DNA of 48,614 nucleotides from an uncultured Peptostreptococcaceae bacterium. Its GTDB lineage: Bacteria > Bacillota > Clostridia > Peptostreptococcales > Anaerovoracaceae. Where the stretch lies: contig CATJIF010000069.1 in NCBI GenBank assembly GCA_949740445.1, positions 1-48,614 on the forward strand, in the 5' to 3' direction. How positions within the stretch are numbered: position 1 is the first letter of the stretch; every line of letters starts with the position of its first letter. Both the position numbers and the translations under genes were made by a program. The notes beneath the pieces were generated by a model. That model had not been told where the DNA came from, searched no databases, and worked only from the letters and a program-made list of their open reading frames with translations. Below, in pieces: positions 1 to 9,026 of this stretch.

Positions 1-268
1 CGATAGGCGACATGTTTACCGTATAATCGACGCCTTCTTCCTGACGCAGGGCACCGACGATGGGGTCCTTCCGATTTAGCACATCGGCCAGCCTGGCACC
101 GGGCCGCACTTCGTTCAGCGACTGGCCGACGATTTCCCACTCAGTCACCCTGGTAATGTGCGTATATGCCGGATTGATATAGCGCACGATGGCCTTCTCG
201 TCGATGATTAAAATACCGTCGTAAAGCGAATCGAATAAAGTTCTGACCCAGCCGTCGATTTGAAGCAT
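1..268 (-). CDS. PAS-domain transcriptional activator, probably sigma-54 type (5' part only)
   Basis: The N-terminal 89 codons are present; the gene runs off the left edge. The visible part is a PAS fold: residues ILIIDEKAIVRYINPAY are typical of the sensory PAS of RocR-like or PrdR-like sigma-54 activators. I chose the ATG at 266-268 because it opens the PAS domain directly; the ribosome binding site (GGGGTCAGGG) is only moderate. It lies 92 bp beyond the last ornithine gene on the same strand, so it may be read through from that operon or have its own promoter. No AAA+ or HTH domain is visible, so the sigma-54 assignment is inferred from the architecture and from the similar regulator at the other end of the cluster. 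A PAS histidine kinase or other PAS regulator is possible. Confidence 0.7.
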   Translation of the reverse strand, partial: MLQIDGWVRTLFDSLYDGILIIDEKAIVRYINPAYTHITRVTEWEIVGQSLNEVRPGARLADVLNRKDPIVGALRQEEGVDYTVNMSPI

Positions 269-360
269 ACCCTGACCCCATTTTTTATGCAGTGCTCAAT
301 TTCTTTTCTAACAAAAATACAGGCATTTCTTTGTGCCGATGCAATTTTATCCTTTGATTC

Positions 361-1461
361 TCACCGATACCCCTTCTCCACATACGGGCTGGTGGCCGCC
401 TTCAACATACCGCCATACCCCAGTGTAAAGGAAAGCACATCGCCCACTTTATACTCCGTCTTCGACCGGGTAACATCCACGATCAGGTGGTCGGAGCTGG
501 CGCCTAAAATGTCGATGCCTGGGTCTATCGGCGTCATGGAGCCCGGCTCGGCATCCTGCTTGCCGATGGCTAAAATCGCCCGGCGGATTACACCGCGATC
601 CTCGTACACTGGTTTTTGCCCAAAGGCGTCCACGCCCGGCTCGCCGATGGGAAGGGACGGTTTTTCCTTCAGTTCCACGATCTGCGCTTCCAGCAGCATG
701 GTGTCGGAGCAAGTTCCCGGCAGCTTCGTTTCGTAAGCAGTATCGTTGCCCAGCAAAAAGCTTTCGCCCAGGCGCAGGTTATTGATTCCCGCAGGCAGCT
801 GCCGCTCTTTCAGCGCTTCGTTTTCGCCCAGCAGGTAGATAGAGCTGGAATTGCCGCCGGATACCATTTGCAGCTCAATGCCGAAACGCGCTTCGATTTT
901 CTTTGCTATTTCTACCAGCTGCGACAGATTGTCGTTTTTCGGGATAATGGCGCCGTAACAGGTCAGGTTTACGCCCACGCCCTGCAAGTGAATGTGCTTC
1001 ATTGCCAAAATTTCGCTGACTGCCTGGAAAATCTGTTCTTCGTCGCGGAAGAAAATGCCTTCGCGCAGGTCGCCCAGGTCGATCATCAGCAGGATGTTGT
1101 GAACCACATCCGCCTCGGTAGCCGCTTCAGAAAGCGCCCGGATGGTGGCAAGCTCAGAGTTAAAGCTCAGGTCAGCATACCGCACGACATCAGCGACCTC
1201 GCACAGCATGGGCAGGCGCAGAAGCACGGTTTTCTTTCCCGCAACACGGGCTTTCCCCGCATAGGTTTTTAGGTTTTTTACCCGGGAATCCGCTAGGTAA
1301 TCCACACCGGGATGGGAGATCAGAAGCTCTACAATCCGCGCATCGGCGCAGACGCCCTTTGTCACTACCATCATCGAACAATCGCCCTGATGTACCGTTT
1401 CGCTGACCGCGTCTAAATTCTGGCGCAGTTTCGTTAAATCATAGACTAATCTCGGATACAT
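361..1461 (-). CDS. orr: ornithine racemase (PLP-dependent, alanine-racemase-like)
   Basis: This enzyme interconverts L- and D-ornithine, giving the D-ornithine used by ornithine 4,5-aminomutase. The 366-residue protein has an alanine-racemase N-terminal barrel. The PLP lysine is probably K35 in VVTKGVCAD. The blocks YLADSRVKNL, LRLPMLCEV, DLGDLREG, NLTCYGAIIPKNDNLSQL and SGGNSSSIYLL match my recollection of the Clostridium sticklandii ornithine racemase. I chose the ATG at 1461: an in-frame GTG two codons upstream overlaps the previous stop, whereas GAGGAGGAG sits at proper spacing from the ATG. The gap to the previous gene is 2 bp, so the two are translationally coupled. It is the last structural gene of the ornithine operon and lies behind an internal terminator-like hairpin. 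Confidence 0.93.
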   Translation of the reverse strand: MYPRLVYDLTKLRQNLDAVSETVHQGDCSMMVVTKGVCADARIVELLISHPGVDYLADSRVKNLKTYAGKARVAGKKTVLLRLPMLCEVADVVRYADLSFNSELATIRALSEAATEADVVHNILLMIDLGDLREGIFFRDEEQIFQAVSEILAMKHIHLQGVGVNLTCYGAIIPKNDNLSQLVEIAKKIEARFGIELQMVSGGNSSSIYLLGENEALKERQLPAGINNLRLGESFLLGNDTAYETKLPGTCSDTMLLEAQIVELKEKPSLPIGEPGVDAFGQKPVYEDRGVIRRAILAIGKQDAEPGSMTPIDPGIDILGASSDHLIVDVTRSKTEYKVGDVLSFTLGYGGMLKAATSPYVEKGYR

Positions 1462-1463
1462 GC

Positions 1464-3020
1464 TCACTCCTCCTCATTGACCGTTTCGGCCTGCTGTTTT
1501 GGCCGGTACGTCCCATCTTCTGCCTTTTCCCAGCCCATTTCTTCCAGGTGCTTGCGCTCTGCCTCTTCCTTTGCCCTGCGCTGCTCTTCGATGCGGTCCA
1601 GCTCGTCCATGTAGACCGCCCGCTTGCTGCGCTCCAAATCCTCTTTTTTGGGGAAGGTAATGCGCAGGCTCTTTTCCAGCAGGCGGATGGTGCCTTCTTT
1701 ATAGCGCTTGGACAACACGCCCAGCGATGCCATGATATAGTCGTTATCCACTAAAATCGTCGCGTTTTCCGTGGGAAACAGCAGCAGTCCTGTTTCGTTG
1801 TACGCAGCGATTTTGCGCATGATGTCCTCGCGGTGAGGCAGGCGCGTCAGCGCGCCGCCGGTTCCCACAATATATTTTACCTGTGTCAGGTCCTTGCCCT
1901 CTGCTACGGTACTGCGGCCGGAAGGCCCGTAGATGTAGCGGATCTGTCCTGCGTGGCGCTCTATGGAACGAAGCGTCGCCTCCTCTGCCAGCCGCTCCAC
2001 ATAGGCGCGTTCTGCATCGTCTTTGGGAATGGCTTTGTATGATGCCATCACCGCATCGAGGTCGATGCCGGAAAGCTGTTCGGCGAGCTTTTCTCTGCCG
2101 ATGATTTCCACGATGTTTTTCTGATTGACATAAACCCCCAGGTCACCCTCTACTGTCCGCTTGGCTTTGGGCTCCGGACTGGTCATAATGCGCGCCACCT
2201 GGTCGGATTCTACGCAGACGGAATGTACGTCGGTGGTCGCGCCGCCCACGTCGATCACCACCACGTCGCCGATACACTCGTTCAGCAGCTTGGTACATTC
2301 CATGACTGCGCCAGGCGTGGGTATGATGGGGCCGCTGACCATATCGCGCACATGTTCCATACCGGGCGCGTGGATAATGTGGTCTTCAAAGGCAGCCTGG
2401 ATTACCTTGCGGGCCGGCTCTACATTCAGGTCGTCGATTTTGGGATATACATTTTCTACGATGTACAGCGGCTGTTCCGATTCTTCGTCGAAAATCAGTT
2501 TCATTTCCTCCTGGTTTTCGCAGTTTCCCGCATAGATTACCGGCGTTTTTAATCCCATGGAGCGGATCATCTCCGCATTGTGTATGGCTGTATCGCGTTC
2601 GCCGTAATCCACACCGCCGGCAATCAAAATCAAATTGGGCTTAATTTCTTTGATTTTCTGCAGATCCGTGCGGCGCAGCTTTCCTGCGGTTACGTGGTGG
2701 ATAATGCCGCCAGCGCCCAGCGCTGCCTCTTTTGCCGCCCTGGCAGTCATATCGTACACCAGTCCGTGAACGGTCATTTTCAACCCTCCAGCCGCAGAGG
2801 ATGTCGCCAACATCTCATCGTATTCAATGGAATCAATGCCCATTTTTTTGCACAAATCGTCGATGGCGCCTTGCAAACCGACGCGGACATCCCCTGCAAG
2901 CACTGAGGTCGGCGCCTGTCCCTGGGCCCAGAATATGGGATTGTCTGTATGGATATCCTTAAACGCGTTTACAACCGTCGTTGTGGAGCCGATTTCGGCT
3001 ACCAGTACGTCTACTTTCAT
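1464..3020 (-). CDS. MutL/GlmL-family ASKHA-fold protein, putative aminomutase-associated factor
   Basis: The 518-residue protein belongs to the GlmL/MutL family that accompanies B12-dependent aminomutases and glutamate mutase. Visible ASKHA-type motifs are an N-terminal phosphate-1-like loop (VAEIGSTTTVVNAF), a second loop VVIDVGGATTDVHSV near the middle, and YIVGTGGALTRLPHRE for the adenosine region. Its C-terminus is a Lys/Glu-rich helix. The same family sits in the ornithine cluster of Clostridium sticklandii (or-4). Reactivation of OraSE after cobalamin damage is an inference from this fold and context; the biochemical role is unproven. The start ATG has an AAGGGG ribosome binding site 7 bp upstream. 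A terminator-like hairpin separates it from oraE upstream, and it runs directly into orr. Confidence 0.85.
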   Translation of the reverse strand: MKVDVLVAEIGSTTTVVNAFKDIHTDNPIFWAQGQAPTSVLAGDVRVGLQGAIDDLCKKMGIDSIEYDEMLATSSAAGGLKMTVHGLVYDMTARAAKEAALGAGGIIHHVTAGKLRRTDLQKIKEIKPNLILIAGGVDYGERDTAIHNAEMIRSMGLKTPVIYAGNCENQEEMKLIFDEESEQPLYIVENVYPKIDDLNVEPARKVIQAAFEDHIIHAPGMEHVRDMVSGPIIPTPGAVMECTKLLNECIGDVVVIDVGGATTDVHSVCVESDQVARIMTSPEPKAKRTVEGDLGVYVNQKNIVEIIGREKLAEQLSGIDLDAVMASYKAIPKDDAERAYVERLAEEATLRSIERHAGQIRYIYGPSGRSTVAEGKDLTQVKYIVGTGGALTRLPHREDIMRKIAAYNETGLLLFPTENATILVDNDYIMASLGVLSKRYKEGTIRLLEKSLRITFPKKEDLERSKRAVYMDELDRIEEQRRAKEEAERKHLEEMGWEKAEDGTYRPKQQAETVNEEE

Positions 3021-3080
3021 AATTGTTACCCCTTGCGTAAATAACTATCCGCGCCTCCGGCGCGCGGTTTTCTGATGGAT

Positions 3081-3107
3081 AAAAAGAGGGCTGCCTGCCG
3101 GCAGCCC
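3081..3107 (-). terminator. intrinsic terminator-like hairpin inside the ornithine operon
   Basis: On the minus strand, GGGCTGCC-GGCA-GGCAGCCC forms a perfect 8-bp GC-rich stem with a 4-nt loop, followed by TCTTTTT. It lies in the 118-bp gap after oraE and before the MutL-like gene. It looks like a full Rho-independent terminator, so the two downstream genes would be expressed at a lower level or from another promoter. Confidence 0.8.
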
Positions 3108-3138
3108 CCAAGAGTCAAGACTTTTTCAGGCTTACTTT

Positions 3139-5355
3139 TTATTTGTTCGCTTTCATTTCGCGGCGGCGTTCCACGAGGAAGGTCGCTACATCCACGCCGT
3201 GACTGTTTCTTCCAAAGCCGGCGTCTACGCCCTGCTTTACAGCTTCCTCAGGAATTACCTGCGTACCGCCTGCCAGGATCATCACGTTGTCTCTGATGCC
3301 CTTTTCCACTGCCAGCTCATGGATTCTCTTCATGTTCTTATAGTGGATATTGTCGTGAGAGATGATGGTCGAGGCTAAAATAGCGTCAGCGTTGAGCTCT
3401 ACAGCAGCGTCAACCAGCTTTTCCACCGGGCAGGAGGTCCCCAGATAGTGTACCTCGATGCCGTATTTTTCAATACCGCCGTGTTTGATGTCGATGATCT
3501 CGCGCAGACCTACGGAGTGCTCGTCTTCGCCTACGGTTGCACATACGATCTTCATGGGGTTGGCGTCGATATCTTCTCTGATTTCCGCATCCGACAGCAG
3601 ATGAGGTTCGGGCGGAATGACGAGGCTGTCTACGTCGATGTCGAAATCGACTCTGCCCTTCATTTCAATGCGGGTTCCTTCAGCTTCCTGCATCACTTCG
3701 CGGTTGATAACCTCCGGATCTACAAGGCCCAGCTTCTTGCCGATTTCCACAGCAACTACCTCTGCCACTCTTCTGTTTTCCGGAATAAACATATTCAGCA
3801 TGATCGTTCCATCTGCCAGCCATTCCATTTCCGGCTTTACCATGCTGCTCTTTCTGTACTTCTCAACCTCTGCAAGACGAACATTTACATTGTCCTGGTC
3901 GTCCAGCTCGTCGATGTAGACGATCTTGGAGCGGTCTTCGAAGGTACATCCGCCGATCAGCGCAGACGGGTTCTTCGGGTCGCCGCCGTACTGTTCTACG
4001 TTGTTGTAGCCAAAGTGCGCCGTAACCGGAGCCATGTAATCCTCGTCTCTTTCGTATACGAAGCCATAGCCGATGCCGCCTTCGATCTTACGGGCAATTC
4101 CGTCGCCGTTTCTCTCCGGATACTTGCCGCTGTCTACGAAGAAGCCCTCCTGTACCGCCTGGAAGTAGCCGCCGACCTCGACGATTTCTTCCATGAAGAG
4201 GCAGGCTCTTTCGCGGATCTCTCTGGACATTTCAGTCAGCGGGCCATCCTTTTTCAGCTCAACCATTTCCATCAGGCCATCCATGCCTACAAACGTCTGC
4301 TTCGCCGTATCGCAGGCTTCGATGTTATAGATGTGCCAAGGAACGTTTCTTCCTTCGTCCGGCGTAATGGTGGACTGGATGTCGGCTCTGGTCAGCTTGG
4401 AAATCAGCATGTTCAACACGTGAGTTACGGTAGCTTCACGGGCGGAAGCTTCCATATACTTGGTGTTCATCTGTGCTCTCATCTTATATTTTCTTAAGAA
4501 GTCTCTCAGGGCCACAGCATAGGGCAGGTCCAGATATACGCAGGGTGCCGGCGGCGCTGTGGGCGGCACGGTGGAAAGACAGATGTTTTCCGGCTTCATG
4601 CCTACCTTTTCGGAGAACAGCGAGTTGATGGCGTGCTGCACGATCAGCTCAGGCATAACTTTCCACGCTTCTCTTGCAGTCGCGTTGGCATTGTGGGCAC
4701 CGTCGATCTGTGCGATGTCAGCCCAGGCCATAATGCTCTTGGATTCGCAGGCGTCTACAAAAGAACGCACGCAGTTGATGTTTCTGTACAGTACGTTGTA
4801 CTGGGGGTCCTGGTGAGCGCCATTGATGCCCTCCTCAGCGAACATAACAGCAACGTCGGGACCAGCCACACCGGAAACATAGGAATGGTAGTTGATGGGA
4901 CGGCCTACCTCATCCTCGATTAAATCCAGCGCCTTGCGCTGTGCTCTGACCTGTTTTCTGGTAATGGGAACGCCGCCGATCCCCTGCGGTGTGCCTTCGA
5001 TCAGGCCGTCCATGTGCGACTGGCCTGCCGTTCTGATTACCATGATGTGGTCGGCGCCGTGCCATGCGGCCATTCTCATGCGGCGGATGTCGTCTTCAAA
5101 GCGTCCGGATGCGATTTCCGTCGTAATCACCGGCAACGGCTGCGGGTCCATACCGTCGAAATACTTGGAGGACGGCAGTCCCACGCTCTGCTTTAAGGGC
5201 GTCGTCATATCGTGAAACGTAAACGGCCCCATGTTCAGGTTTTCTTCGTGAGTTCTCCATACCCAGCCTCTTCTTCTGGGCTCGTATTTGTCGAGATCCT
5301 CTAAGATTCGGTCGATATCTATTTTTTCGTCTTTTTTCAGCTTATCGTATGCCAT
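3139..5355 (-). CDS. oraE: D-ornithine 4,5-aminomutase, large (E) subunit
   Basis: OraE moves the terminal amino group of D-ornithine to C4, giving (2R,4S)-2,4-diaminopentanoate, using adenosylcobalamin and PLP; OraS is its partner. The protein is 738 residues, the usual size. A TIM-barrel region fills roughly residues 60-560 and a Rossmann B12 domain follows. In the B12 domain DEHSVG provides the base-off cobalamin histidine (about H613), and a lysine follows exactly 11 residues later (about K624). The characterised enzyme has the same His/Lys spacing, with that lysine forming the PLP imine. The start ATG at 5355 has GGGAGGGAAATAAG upstream and lies 1 bp after the oraS stop, so the subunits are coupled. 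An upstream in-frame extension would overlap all of the oraS end and has no ribosome binding site. Confidence 0.97.
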   Translation of the reverse strand: MAYDKLKKDEKIDIDRILEDLDKYEPRRRGWVWRTHEENLNMGPFTFHDMTTPLKQSVGLPSSKYFDGMDPQPLPVITTEIASGRFEDDIRRMRMAAWHGADHIMVIRTAGQSHMDGLIEGTPQGIGGVPITRKQVRAQRKALDLIEDEVGRPINYHSYVSGVAGPDVAVMFAEEGINGAHQDPQYNVLYRNINCVRSFVDACESKSIMAWADIAQIDGAHNANATAREAWKVMPELIVQHAINSLFSEKVGMKPENICLSTVPPTAPPAPCVYLDLPYAVALRDFLRKYKMRAQMNTKYMEASAREATVTHVLNMLISKLTRADIQSTITPDEGRNVPWHIYNIEACDTAKQTFVGMDGLMEMVELKKDGPLTEMSREIRERACLFMEEIVEVGGYFQAVQEGFFVDSGKYPERNGDGIARKIEGGIGYGFVYERDEDYMAPVTAHFGYNNVEQYGGDPKNPSALIGGCTFEDRSKIVYIDELDDQDNVNVRLAEVEKYRKSSMVKPEMEWLADGTIMLNMFIPENRRVAEVVAVEIGKKLGLVDPEVINREVMQEAEGTRIEMKGRVDFDIDVDSLVIPPEPHLLSDAEIREDIDANPMKIVCATVGEDEHSVGLREIIDIKHGGIEKYGIEVHYLGTSCPVEKLVDAAVELNADAILASTIISHDNIHYKNMKRIHELAVEKGIRDNVMILAGGTQVIPEEAVKQGVDAGFGRNSHGVDVATFLVERRREMKANK

Positions 5356-5356
5356 C

Positions 5357-5719
5357 TTATTTCCCTCCCTTGAACAATGCGGCGGCTTCATCCCAGCCTT
5401 TGCCAGCAGCAAGCATGGCACCCGCTTCTTTGATGGAAATATCCTTTGCCTTTGCCACCTTGTAAACGACGTGACCGGCGCCCTTGCCCATCAGTCCTTT
5501 ATCCATGCAGCCTTCCACGATGGCCTTGGTGTCCAGAGAGGAGATGCCCATTCTCAGCAAAACGGCTCTCTCTACGGATGGCGTTGTATTCTTCCGGCCC
5601 AGCGCAAGCAGCGGGTCTACAACCTGGGCTGTCACTTCCCAGAAGTGGTTGTAGAGCTCTTCGTCTGTCATATTCGCCAGGTGTTTTCTTCTTTCCTGAA
5701 AATCATCTGCTCTTTTCAT
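5357..5719 (-). CDS. oraS: D-ornithine 4,5-aminomutase, small (S) subunit
   Basis: This is the small subunit of the B12/PLP aminomutase. The 120-residue length fits the family (about 121). The helical sequence has the family-like stretch RKHLANMTDEELYNHFWE near the N-terminus and KGAGHVVYKVAKAKDISI in the C-terminal half. The start was set at the ATG at 5719, with GGGAGGAATCAGG just upstream; the longer open frame begins upstream of this site without a good ribosome binding site. The 128-bp gap to ortB upstream shows no strong terminator. The stop lies 1 bp before the oraE start, which would support equimolar synthesis. Confidence 0.95.
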   Translation of the reverse strand: MKRADDFQERRKHLANMTDEELYNHFWEVTAQVVDPLLALGRKNTTPSVERAVLLRMGISSLDTKAIVEGCMDKGLMGKGAGHVVYKVAKAKDISIKEAGAMLAAGKGWDEAAALFKGGK

Positions 5720-5847
5720 CCTGATTCCTCCCAAACCCGCCCGATGCGGGTTGTATTATTTATTTTCAACGCGGACAGAACCGCTTTGCCGGCTTTCCGA
5801 CCGCTTTTGTGCCGCTCTGTCCGCTACACTCATCCAAGTAGCGCCTG

Positions 5848-7263
5848 TTACAGCGTTTTCAGAACCTCTTTTACAAAAGCGACATCTTTCTTCGTTTCTT
5901 CTGCAAGGAAATTCAGATCGGCGTCGGTCAGTTTGGCAACATCCGGGCAGTGAGCCTTAACCGCCTTCTTAATCAGAGATGCTCTGAAGTGGTCGATGTC
6001 AGCTTCCTTATACTTAATGCAGCCAGGGTCCTTCGGCAGAATCACGTTTACGCCAGGCTTGTCTTCCTCTGCCGGATTTCCGAAGTGAATGTCAATGCCG
6101 TTTTCTCTGGCAAAGGACATCTGCGGCTGCACGTGCTTGCCAGCTCCGGTGTATTCGGTTTCGCTGATAACGATAACCGCATCTTCGGGCAGTTCCTGCG
6201 CCAGGGAGAAGGCGGCAGCCAGCGCTGTATTTCCGGCAGGTCCTCTTTCCAGGCCCTCCAGGTTGGCCAGTGCTTCGGTCATGTACATAACCTCGCCCTG
6301 CGTTACCGTTACATAGCGGTCCATGTAGCGCAGCGGACGGGCGGCGGAGCGGGGCACGTCGGAGTGGTCGGGGTCGGTGGCGTAAGGCACGCCGAAGCCC
6401 GTGTGTCCGGTGGTGCAGGATTTCTTATTAAACTGCACGTCGGATGCCATGTGCAGTCCGGTCAGATTGATGGAAGCTGCTACCATCTGCGTGTTGGTGG
6501 CTCCTGCTTTGATTAAACCTCTGGCCGTACCGGTGATCATACCGCCGCCGGCATTGGTGCAGACCACCATTTCCGGATCTTTGCCCAGAAGCTCTCTGCA
6601 CTGCATAGCGATTTCGTAGCCCAGGGTTTCGATGCCGGCAATGCCGAAGGGCGAATACAGCGATGCGTTGAAATATCCCGTATCCTCCAGAACGGACAGG
6701 AAGGTGTAGAACAGCTCCGGTCCTACGGTCAGCTGGATTACCTCTGCGCCGTAAGCTTCGCAGGCTCTGGCCTTTTCTACGATTTCCGGCTGGCCTACGC
6801 CGTTGGAGTCGAAGCACTCCTGAACAACGATGCACTTTAAGCCCTGCATCGCAGCCTGAGAAGCTACGGCTGCGCCGTAGTTTCCGGAGGTGGCGGCAAT
6901 AACGCCCTTATAGCCTAATTTCTTGGCGTGAGCAACCGCGCAGGCAGCTCTTCTCGCCTTAAAGCTTCCGGAAGCGTTGGCAGCTTCATCTTTTGCAAAG
7001 ATTCTCGCACCATAGCCAGGCTTTGCGTATTTTCTGGACAGAGCGGACAGATTTCTCAGCTCGATCAGCGGGGTATTGCCCACAGCAGTCCTGCTCTGAA
7101 TTTTATTGATTTCTTCCAAGGTATAGCCGGTGGATTTCATCAGCGCTTCGTAATCGAAGGCAACGGAACCGGATTCAAATTCGCTGTAGTCCAGCCCGAG
7201 AGCTTCTTTCATAATGTCATTGGATCTTCCCATAACGGAAGCATAATCTTTTGCTAACGCCAT
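5848..7263 (-). CDS. ortB: 2-amino-4-oxopentanoate thiolase, beta subunit
   Basis: OrtB is the PLP-binding subunit of the thiolase that cleaves 2-amino-4-oxopentanoate with CoA to acetyl-CoA and alanine, the step that yields usable energy. The 471-residue protein is a fold-type II PLP enzyme of the threonine synthase type. K102 in NASGSFKARRA is the expected Schiff-base lysine, and TNAGGGMITGTARG is the expected phosphate-binding glycine loop. Its ATG overlaps the ortA stop by 1 nt (TAATG), and AGGAGGTG inside the end of ortA is its ribosome binding site. The pairing with ortA and the flanking oraSE and ord make the assignment strong; a plain threonine synthase or cysteine synthase is unlikely here. 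Confidence 0.95.
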   Translation of the reverse strand: MALAKDYASVMGRSNDIMKEALGLDYSEFESGSVAFDYEALMKSTGYTLEEINKIQSRTAVGNTPLIELRNLSALSRKYAKPGYGARIFAKDEAANASGSFKARRAACAVAHAKKLGYKGVIAATSGNYGAAVASQAAMQGLKCIVVQECFDSNGVGQPEIVEKARACEAYGAEVIQLTVGPELFYTFLSVLEDTGYFNASLYSPFGIAGIETLGYEIAMQCRELLGKDPEMVVCTNAGGGMITGTARGLIKAGATNTQMVAASINLTGLHMASDVQFNKKSCTTGHTGFGVPYATDPDHSDVPRSAARPLRYMDRYVTVTQGEVMYMTEALANLEGLERGPAGNTALAAAFSLAQELPEDAVIVISETEYTGAGKHVQPQMSFARENGIDIHFGNPAEEDKPGVNVILPKDPGCIKYKEADIDHFRASLIKKAVKAHCPDVAKLTDADLNFLAEETKKDVAFVKEVLKTL

Positions 7264-7562
7264 TATTGGTCACCTCCAAACATGATTTCTCTCAGCTGTC
7301 TGTCGATCTGCACCAGCTCGGGAACGAACGTTCCATAGCTGTGCTTCCAGTAAGGATTGACTTCGATCAGCTTGCCCGTTTCCTTGCGGCCTACTGCAGT
7401 GACTACTGTTACCTGATCGCCGATTTCCGCATCTTCCTGCAAAAATCCCTTCGTCCACATTTCAAGGTCGCATTTCTGAGTATCGTCCGGCAGCTTAGCC
7501 GTTCTCTCATCCGCCTTCAGCACGATGGAGTGAATGCGAACCCATTCGCCTTTTTTCACCAT
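7263..7562 (-). CDS. ortA: 2-amino-4-oxopentanoate thiolase, alpha subunit
   Basis: This is the small partner of OrtB. The 99-residue protein matches the family in size. It is a compact beta-rich protein with the segment KKGEWVRIHSIVLKADERTAK at its start and PYWKHSYGTFVPELVQI near the C-terminus, as in other OrtA proteins. The ATG at 7562 follows AGGAGAAAACGACA; the open frame extends further upstream but without a comparable ribosome binding site. It is coupled to ortB by a 1-nt overlap and sits 70 bp downstream of ord. Its own catalytic contribution is not evident from motifs. Confidence 0.92.
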   Translation of the reverse strand: MVKKGEWVRIHSIVLKADERTAKLPDDTQKCDLEMWTKGFLQEDAEIGDQVTVVTAVGRKETGKLIEVNPYWKHSYGTFVPELVQIDRQLREIMFGGDQ

Positions 7563-7632
7563 TGTCGTTTTCTCCTGTTCAAAGTGATGACAGAGGACGA
7601 TTTTGCCAACCGTCCTCATCTCGTTTTCTTTC

Positions 7633-8679
7633 TTATTTTACAATCTTCTTATCCGGGCAGATGCGGTCTCTCATGTCGCCCATGATTGCGCGGGGAACCG
7701 GCAGATCCAGCATGGTCTGCAGACCAGGCTCTGCGTTGATGACCTGCGGAATCATGTTAACGCACATAGCGATGGTTCCGATGCCGCCTTCGATTTCGGG
7801 GCTGTTTACCATGTTAACATTGGGCGTACCCTTGATGATAACATAATCGCCGGTCTGTACACCAACCTGCTCCGGCTCGATCTGCTGCGGATGATCCATC
7901 TCGATCATCAGCTCGCCGTTTCTGTAACCAAAGGCCTTCATAGCTACGCCTGCAACGTTGCCAGCCTTGGCAAAGCCGTAAGGAGACTTTCTGTCTACAT
8001 CGGTTACGATGGGCTCCATGCTCTGCTCGAACTTGTCGATTTCCCAGCCGATACCATCGGCGATCATGCCCATGGATTCTGCAAATCCAACGTGGCCAGC
8101 CAGGTTGCCCTTCTTGAATTCCTCTACGGTTACGCCGATGCCCTGCTCTTCCATAACGGCAGGTCCAAAGGGCGACAGGGAATTGACGCGGCGGGATACG
8201 ATGTGCTCAACCTCTTCCATGCATCCGGTCCAGATGAGAACCAGCAGGTCCATGATCAGGCCGGGGTTGATGCCGGTGCCCAGGCAGGATACGCCGTTGG
8301 CCTTGGCAATCTTGTCCAATTCTACAGCAAGCTCAGGGCTCTGGGCCTTGGGATATGCCATCTCTTCTGCGGATGTGATAACGTTCAGCTTCTGCTCCAT
8401 GATGAACTTTAGCTTATCGAAAGCATTCTTGGTGAAGGAATCTGTGCACAGCAGAACGATGTCAGCAGCGCCCGGCTTGATTACGTCTTCTGCAGCTCCG
8501 ATCAGTACGTCGGGTCTGTCACCTCTTTCGGTCTTGATGTAATCGTACATGCTCTTGCCGATTTTAGCTCCGCGGCCTACGGCACCGACGATGTCAACGC
8601 CCTTTTTCTTTAACAGCATGTCAGCCATACCGCCGCCCATGGCGCCCAGTCCCCAGATGATTACTTTTACATTTTCCAT
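7633..8679 (-). CDS. ord: 2,4-diaminopentanoate dehydrogenase
   Basis: Ord oxidatively deaminates (2R,4S)-2,4-diaminopentanoate to 2-amino-4-oxopentanoate, releasing ammonia and reducing NAD(P)+. The 348-residue protein starts with a Rossmann nucleotide loop, VIIWGLGAMGGG (glycines at residues 10, 12 and 15-17). It belongs to the dihydrodipicolinate-reductase-like dehydrogenases; LGTGINPGLIMDLL is another block typical of Ord. The start was taken at the ATG at 8679, preceded by GGAGGAGATCACA. An in-frame ATG five codons earlier overlaps that Shine-Dalgarno sequence and is less likely. It is the promoter-proximal gene of the ornithine operon, behind a sigma-54 promoter about 170 bp upstream. 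Confidence 0.95.
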   Translation of the reverse strand: MENVKVIIWGLGAMGGGMADMLLKKKGVDIVGAVGRGAKIGKSMYDYIKTERGDRPDVLIGAAEDVIKPGAADIVLLCTDSFTKNAFDKLKFIMEQKLNVITSAEEMAYPKAQSPELAVELDKIAKANGVSCLGTGINPGLIMDLLVLIWTGCMEEVEHIVSRRVNSLSPFGPAVMEEQGIGVTVEEFKKGNLAGHVGFAESMGMIADGIGWEIDKFEQSMEPIVTDVDRKSPYGFAKAGNVAGVAMKAFGYRNGELMIEMDHPQQIEPEQVGVQTGDYVIIKGTPNVNMVNSPEIEGGIGTIAMCVNMIPQVINAEPGLQTMLDLPVPRAIMGDMRDRICPDKKIVK

Positions 8680-8850
8680 TGTGATCTCCTCCATTTCATT
8701 GCTTATCAACGTAAAATAGACAACCCATTTCATAAAATTGCAGACGGCTTTAATAAAACAGTTCGCCGATCATTTACGGCATCCTCTGCCCGCGGCAGAA
8801 TGCTCCTGCCACTGCTGGAAATTTTCGTCTGCATTTGCCTTTTATATAAT

Positions 8851-8866
8851 AGCAAGACCCGTGCCA
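8851..8866 (-). promoter_or_regulatory. sigma-54 (-24/-12) promoter of the ornithine operon
   Basis: On the minus strand the sequence is TGGCAC-GGGTC-TTGCT, a full match to the sigma-54 consensus TGGCAC-N5-TTGCW with GG at -24 and GC at -12. Transcription should start near 8839, leaving a leader of about 160 nt before ord. The leader has a small GC-rich hairpin around 8780-8800 but no riboswitch I recognise. Together with the palindromes at 9027-9061 it fills the 391-bp gap between ord and the upstream activator gene. Confidence 0.9.
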
Positions 8867-9026
8867 ATTATTATTTCTTCTGAAAATCAACGGCTATGCA
8901 CACAAAAACCGAAAGATTTTCGAAGTTTTCCCGGTTTTCCTCCGTAATTTCTTTTGTTTGAAAATTTTATCTATTTCCTTCCGTCCAAATTCTTCCCGGA
9001 AAAAAGGGAATTTTATCGAAAAAATA

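Noticed and set aside
269-360. Possible second sigma-54 promoter before the partial PAS regulator (CGGCAC...ATGCC on the minus strand)
   Set aside because: GG to GC spacing is one base too long and the -12 half does not match TTGC; it reads better as a small GGCA/TGCC hairpin.
1262-1292. CCCGGG-containing site inside orr as a Noc site
   Set aside because: Flanks match only 9 of 14 bases of the consensus; CCCGGG sites near 15260 and 43600 were also rejected as too weak.
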